From Apostichopus californicus (Eukaryota > Echinodermata > Holothuroidea > Aspidochirotida > Stichopodidae): 22,666 bases of DNA. The notes beneath the pieces were generated by a model. It was given only the letters and a program-made list of their open reading frames with translations, ran no database searches and was not told the origin of the DNA. The stretch is from the NCBI GenBank assembly GCA_020650975.1, contig JAIPMN010002205.1, positions 26,164 to 48,829 on the forward strand, given 5' to 3'. A program made the position numbers and the translations under genes. Position 1 is the first letter of the stretch. Every line of letters starts with the position of its first letter. Shown here piece after piece: positions 19,153 to 22,666 of this stretch.

Positions 19153-19772
19153 CTATGAAACCAAAAAGACAACAGACAAACATGGGTCAAGCATACAAAA
19201 CAATTTACTGAGTTATTTGTGTACAAATTCTGCCTTTTTGTTAGTTTTTAATTATTTGTTGTTTCAAATACAGAAATACATAAAAACAAGTTCCTACAAC
19301 TGAAGTATAATTCCAAACATGAGCCACTTTTCACAAAAAATTTTCATAATTTTTTCCTTGCAACAGTTCAATCATGTTCATACAAAAATCAAAATAAAAG
19401 GAGTTTTTAATACAGAAAAGAAGAAATAACTGCAGTTGGAATAAATTGTGCAGCAAGAAATTTTCATTCCTGCAGATGTGAAGTTTAATATATAATCTTA
19501 ACTATAAAGGGAGTCAGTGGTAAAAAATCTTGCGGGTGAATGGAATTTAAGTCAAACGTTTAGTTTTTATCATACAATCGCAGCACGTCGATAACTTTCA
19601 AAAGCGCATGATGTGTCTCACAACTTAGGCCCTTGTCGCTATGGCGCCCTTCACATAGTAACTTATATTTATTTTTTCCCCCCATACAATTATTGATGTT
19701 CAAGCATTTGCCGGGTTGATACCCAGAAGTCTACAAACTTGAAATTATACAGTTCGAAAAGAGCAAAACGTA

Positions 19773-19846
19773 TTTTCGGGAACAGGATTTGAATCAGACC
19801 TGAGGATTAAAAATCCTGTGCTCTACCAACTGAGCTATTAATATAT
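19773..19846 (-). repeat. tRNA-Lys(TTT)-like element, second copy
   Basis: The minus strand reads A box TAGCTCAGTTGG then TAGAGC, anticodon arm AGGA-TTTTTAA-TCCT (TTT anticodon), and a good B box (GATTCAAATCC). The 5' acceptor strand is lost in AT-rich DNA, so it is not a functional tRNA. Together with 13535-13610 it points to a tRNA-Lys-derived SINE family or repeated tRNA pseudogenes. The RNA polymerase III promoter boxes are better kept here than in the other copy. Confidence 0.7.
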
Positions 19847-19862
19847 TTTATATATTATTTTA

Positions 19863-19901
19863 GCCTCTGAAGAAGATCCTGCTAGGATCGAAACGTCAGG
19901 C
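19863..19901 (+). ncRNA. Hammerhead-like ribozyme motif (short helix III type)
   Basis: Seen: GCCT, CTGAAGA, a hairpin GATCC-TGCTA-GGATC, GAAAC, GTC, AGGC. GCCT (19863-19866) pairs perfectly with AGGC (19898-19901) as helix I. GATCC and GGATC form a 5-bp helix II. CUGANGA and GAAA are the conserved hammerhead core, and GUC is the usual cleavage triplet, placing cut after 19897. Helix III is almost absent. Known: small hammerhead variants with minimal helix III, cleaving as dimers, are associated with Penelope-like retroelements. One extra A at 19874 separates the core from helix II compared with the strict consensus, so activity is uncertain. The rest of an element is not visible. Confidence 0.55.
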
Positions 19902-20124
19902 CAACTTACTTTTACACATTCTATTACACAGGCTCTCTAGTGGATAAGCAGTTTGCTAACAGTTTTATTTTATTTCTATTAATATATAATTATAATATAA
20001 TGTATTATTTCTGATGTGGTGTGGTCGCCGGTTACTCAGTGGGCAAGGTTCTGTTTCTGACTGCCCCACCACACACCCTCCCACAAAACGAATTGGTTAT
20101 ATAGGGTAGCTACAGTTAACCAAG

Positions 20125-20192
20125 TGCTGGATATATCGGTGGGTAGGGCGTGGGAACTTGTGGTTCAGAGGCCACTGGTACAAGTCCTGTCA
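20125..20192 (+). repeat. Possible tRNA-derived repeat
   Basis: The stretch reads GCTGGATATATCGGTGGGTA, then a GAAC/GTTC small stem, then GGTACAAGTCCTG. The first part resembles a tRNA D-arm and A box, and GGTACAAGTCC resembles a B box at a suitable distance. The anticodon arm is not well formed. It may be a SINE head of a different tRNA family or a coincidence. Confidence 0.3.
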
Positions 20193-20356
20193 TAGTAAAT
20201 GATGTCCTTACTCTTTTCAAATTGTTTATGATTTCCAAGTCAGTCGTATCTTGTCTTGATTCACAGAAAAAATAATTGAACTTTTATTAACAAACGCTCG
20301 TTCTTCTAAATTTTAAGCGGGAAATCCTGCCTGCAAGTGAAGACGTCCAAACTCAC

Positions 20357-20518
20357 ATTTATCTTCCTGAATTGTACTATGTAAGGCCTGTAATAACCAG
20401 GAAGACCAAGAAGCGAGTTCTCTATGTCCAGTAACCGGCAGGCGTTTCCTTCGAGTACGACGTTGCCGGCATGGAGGTGACCGTATGGAAAGTCTTTCTC
20501 GTGGAGGAACTTGAGAGC
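20357..20518 (-). CDS. PXK: PXK exon, catalytic-loop and DFG-equivalent region
   Basis: The acceptor is TTGCAAG (AG at 20520-20519) and the donor is GTGAGT (GT at 20356-20355). Both ends are phase 0 and the exon has 54 codons. It reads ALKFLHEKDF, then PYGHLHAGNV (20488-20459), VLEGNACRLLDIENSLLGLP and GYYRPYIVQFRKIN. The catalytic HRDLKxxN is replaced by YGHLHAGN, so the catalytic Asp is His and the following Lys is His; only the Asn is kept. DFG is replaced by DIE (20428-20420), keeping the metal-binding Asp but losing Gly. Human PXK carries nearly the same residues (YGHLHASN, LLDLEN), so these are family traits, not decay. Confidence 0.97.
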
Positions 20519-21073
20519 CTTGCAAAGAATAAAACAGAATAGAGACAATTAAAATGGTACTTCTTCTTAAGGGCTGTTGTATTTCTCAATTCAATTAATT
20601 ATGCTTCTCAATGAGTTGAAATCAAATAAGGGATGAAAAGCAATATTCCAGACTACACAACACATGACGTAGCATTTAAGTTCACAACAGTGCAGATTAA
20701 AATCAATCAACAAATAAACAACCACATTTAGATATGTGAACCAAGTGGAGCTTGACTAGAATGCAAAATGATTAATGTGTGTACAATGATAAAGGGACAT
20801 TCTGTTGGTGACATCTATGGATTTCCATGACATAGGTCACATCGCAGAGAAAGATGTGAAAATATACTCGTGCACACAAAATTAACATTAAAGTACACAA
20901 TTGTGCCTACACATTGCAAATGTGTGAGATTTTATAACCATCAATATAACCTATGCCTTGAGAACGCATAAAGAAATGGGCAAATCCTCTATGCAAAGAA
21001 TGTTAGGCATAAGAATGCCAGAAAAAAGCAGGGAACACTTCATGAACTGTGGGCTAGGTTTATTGAAGAGGAA

Positions 21074-21093
21074 GGGGGAGGGGGTGGGGTGGG
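21074..21093 (+). other. G-quadruplex-forming motif
   Basis: G runs of 5, 5, 4 and 3 are separated by single-base loops (A, T, T). All-one-base loops favour a very stable parallel quadruplex. It lies about 120 bp from the minisatellite, on the PXK template strand. Confidence 0.65.
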
Positions 21094-21215
21094 CTGGTAC
21101 ATCAATGAATCAACAATTATATGTGACACATGATCTAAGTTTTGGAATAATGAAAAACCAAAGACCCAAAAGTTGCTTACAGAAGGAAGGAAACTCAGTC
21201 TTTGCAAAAACTTAT

Positions 21216-21480
21216 TAAACCATGATAGACAAATGGTAGAACCATGATAGACAAATGGTAGAACCATGATAGACAAATGGTAGAACCATGATAGACAAAT
21301 GGTAGAACCATGATAGACAAATGGTAGAACCATGATAGGCAAATGGTAGAACCATGATATACAAATGGTAGAACCATGATAGACAAATGGTAGAACCATG
21401 ATAGACAAATGGTAGAACCATGATAGACAAATGGTAGAACCATGATAGACAAATGGTAGAACCATTAAAGACAAATGGTT
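21216..21480. repeat. 22-bp minisatellite, about 12 copies
   Basis: The unit ATGATAGACAAATGGTAGAACC repeats almost perfectly from about 21216. Variant units contain ATGATAGGC and ATGATATAC, and the last copy is degraded (ATTAAAGAC). Because the period is not a multiple of three and no stop occurs on the minus strand, all three minus frames stay open and give the same 22-residue protein repeat in different phases. Those frames are an artefact of the repeat. The near-identity of units suggests recent expansion or homogenisation and probable length polymorphism. Confidence 0.95.
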
Positions 21481-21652
21481 TTTCTCTACGGGAAAGAAAT
21501 GATCTTGATAATATTTCTGTACACAGCAATTATCCCTCTCAAAAGTCTTCAGGTTTTACCGAATGAAGAGAACTGAAGTCAAGGTTACCATTTTTATATT
21601 GATATCACACGAGAGTTACAAGGTTTTCACTGAAATATGCTCCAAGACTTAC

Positions 21653-21754
21653 CTCAAGGATCTGTCTTCCATACAACTTTATTGTTGCCGTGTCAAATCC
21701 GACGTATGCCTTCGGTCGGCAATATTTCTTGAGAAACTGTCCCTTAGGTTTGGT
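21653..21754 (-). CDS. PXK: PXK exon, kinase-like domain before the catalytic loop
   Basis: The acceptor is CTCACAG (AG at 21756-21755) and the donor is GTAAGT (GT at 21652-21651). Both ends are phase 0 and the exon has 34 codons. It reads TKPKGQFLKKYCRPKAYVGF, then DTATIKLYGRQILE. Human has AKPKDPFLKKYCNPKKIQG and IKTYGRQILE, so the match is close at both ends. The segment corresponds to the hinge-proximal insert and the helix that leads to the catalytic loop. It is the most upstream PXK exon in the window, and the preceding exon must lie beyond 22666. A plus-strand frame at 21563-21760 is its antisense shadow. Confidence 0.96.
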
Positions 21755-22097
21755 CTGTGAGAGATGAAATTACAAACCATAAATGGGACAAAAAGTATCC
21801 TACTTAAAGTAGCCTTCAATATTTTTTAGGAATATGATGCAAGAATAATGTCAAAATGAGAGTTTCAGTTTGGTCGATGGGAATCATTCCCTGTCCAAGA
21901 GACAAACAAACAGCTTTAGGCTCCAAGCACCCCCTTTAAATCGGTTGCGAGGGATCATGTGCCAACAGGCTTTAAACATCTCAAAACTATTACCTGGTAT
22001 GGATGATTACGAGCAACACACTTACTATCTTCCCACCACAACTGTACTCTAGCTTTACTGTCCAAAATGTGAGATAAGTGAGGAGGATGTGAATATT
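21755..22097 (-). other. PXK: PXK upstream intron, proximal part
   Basis: This is intronic sequence next to the acceptor at 21756-21755. I looked for the previous PXK exon here by its protein signature and did not find it. A short plus-strand frame (21870-22052) has no recognisable product. Confidence 0.7.
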
Positions 22098-22666
22098 TTT
22101 GTTGCGTTTCTATTTTAACATTTAGAACTTTATTTTAATTAGCTTTGTTCTAAACTCACTTTACATATTTGGTCTCTGAGCATCCCTGTATCGTGGAATG
22201 TCCTTGTGACAAACCTGCCTGTATCTTGGACGTTCTATTTTAACAATTAGATCTATATTTTAATTAGCTTTGTTCCAAACTCACTTTACATATTTGGTCT
22301 CTGAGCATCCCTGTACCATGGAATGTCCTGATTACAAACCCACCTGTATCTTGGACGTTCTATTTTAACAATTAGACCTTTATTTTAATTAGCTTTGTTC
22401 TAAACTCACTTTACATATTTGGTCTCTGAGCATCCCTGTACTGTGGACTGTCCTGATGACCAACCCTCCTGTATCTTGGACGTTCTATTTTAACAATTAG
22501 ACCTTTATTTTAATTAGCTTTGTTCTAAACTCACTTTACATATTTGGTCTCTGAGCGTCCCTGTACCATGGAATGTCCTGATTACAAACCCACCTGTATC
22601 TTGGACGTTCTATTTTAACAATTAGACCTTTATTTTAATTAGCTTTGTTCTAAACTCACTTTACAT
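22098..22666. repeat. 125-bp tandem array, at least 4.5 copies, cut by the window end
   Basis: TCTATTTTAACA starts at 22109 and 22234, and TTGGACGTTC at 22226, 22351, 22476 and 22601. Every spacing is exactly 125. Each unit contains TTTTAATTAGCTTTGTTC, CTCACTTTACATATTTGG and TCTGAGCATCCCTGTA. The first unit is the most diverged and later ones differ by only a few bases. The array runs off the window end, so its true length is unknown. It lies in the PXK intron upstream of the 21754 exon. Confidence 0.95.

Larger units (their letters stand above)
19153..20356 (-). other. PXK: PXK intron rich in small mobile-element remnants
   Basis: The donor is GTGAGT next to 20357 and the acceptor is at 19154-19153. 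The intron is 1204 bp. It includes a tRNA-Lys-like element (19773-19846, minus), a hammerhead-like motif (19863-19901, plus) and another tRNA-like stretch (20125-20192, plus). 19160-19770 is AT-rich with nothing distinctive. Confidence 0.85.
20519..21652 (-). other. PXK: PXK intron with minisatellite and G-quadruplex motif
   Basis: The donor is GTAAGT next to 21653 and the acceptor is TTGCAAG. The intron is 1134 bp. It holds a 22-bp minisatellite (21216-21480) and a G-run cluster (21074-21093). 20530-21060 is unremarkable. Confidence 0.85.
4298..21754 (-). other. PXK: PXK gene, 3' portion (eight exons, seven complete introns)
   Basis: Spliced together, the eight exons give one continuous frame of 987 nt, 328 codons plus TAA. 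From memory it aligns along its whole length with the C-terminal roughly 335 residues of human PXK. PXK is a cytoplasmic and endosomal protein with a PX domain that binds phosphoinositides, a kinase-like domain generally treated as a pseudokinase, and a C-terminal WH2 motif that binds actin. It is also reported to interact with the Na,K-ATPase beta subunit and to affect receptor trafficking. All seven introns are GT-AG, with lengths of about 1134, 1204, 826, 1171, 2204, 1645 and 8286 bp. The PX domain and kinase N-lobe exons, the promoter and the start codon lie beyond 22666. Confidence 0.95.

Noticed and set aside
21216..21480. CRISPR-like array
   Set aside because: Units are contiguous with no unique spacers, and the setting is an animal intron.
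21040..21529. Three overlapping minus-strand frames with 22-residue protein repeats
   Set aside because: They are the three phases of the 22-bp minisatellite. The same repeat is read in every frame because 22 is not a multiple of three and the unit lacks stops.
21563..21760. 65-codon plus-strand frame
   Set aside because: It is antisense to the PXK exon at 21653-21754.
22098..22666. Upstream PXK exon within the last 570 bases
   Set aside because: I looked for the protein segment that should precede TKPKGQFLKKYC. Only the 125-bp array is present.

Overview
The window looks like nuclear DNA from an animal, probably an invertebrate. It is AT-rich and mostly non-coding. Its only clear gene is split into short GT-AG exons separated by introns of 0.8 to 8.3 kb. 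tRNA-derived repeats, tandem arrays and old interspersed repeats lie between the exons. The repeat style and the conserved gene would fit a deuterostome such as an echinoderm, but that is a guess and no sequence here proves it.

One gene accounts for all the coding sequence I can support. It is PXK (PX domain containing serine/threonine kinase like, also called MONaKA), on the minus strand. Eight consecutive exons cover the C-terminal part, about 328 codons: 21754-21653, 20518-20357, 19152-19035, 18208-18130, 16958-16832, 14627-14474, 12828-12766 and 4479-4298. Every junction is GT-AG and every phase fits. The order is: end of the kinase-like N-lobe and hinge region, altered catalytic loop (PYGHLHAGN), altered DFG site (LDIEN), C-lobe, basic linker, Ser-rich linker, polyproline run, WH2 actin-binding motif and stop codon. 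The PX domain and the start of the kinase-like domain lie upstream, beyond position 22666.

Layout from left to right: 1-352 holds foldback palindromes. 353-4297 is intergenic DNA plus the probable 3' UTR. 4298-4479 is the terminal exon. 4480-12765 is an 8.3-kb last intron with a duplicated A-B module (6884-8280), a strong hairpin (9515-9549) and a degenerate 101-bp tandem array (about 10180-11310). 12766-21754 holds the other seven exons, with two tRNA-Lys-like elements, a G-quadruplex motif, a 130-bp direct repeat pair, a hammerhead-like motif and a 22-bp minisatellite in the introns. 21755-22666 is the partial upstream intron, ending in a 125-bp tandem array that the window edge cuts.

I saw no new multi-gene system. 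The observations most worth checking are the small hammerhead-like motif of the type linked to Penelope-like elements (19863-19901), the frame-neutral 63-nt exon before an isolated polyproline/WH2 exon, and the duplicated A-B module with a 402-bp segment in only one copy. Most other long open frames are repeats, antisense shadows of PXK exons, or chance runs in AT-rich DNA.
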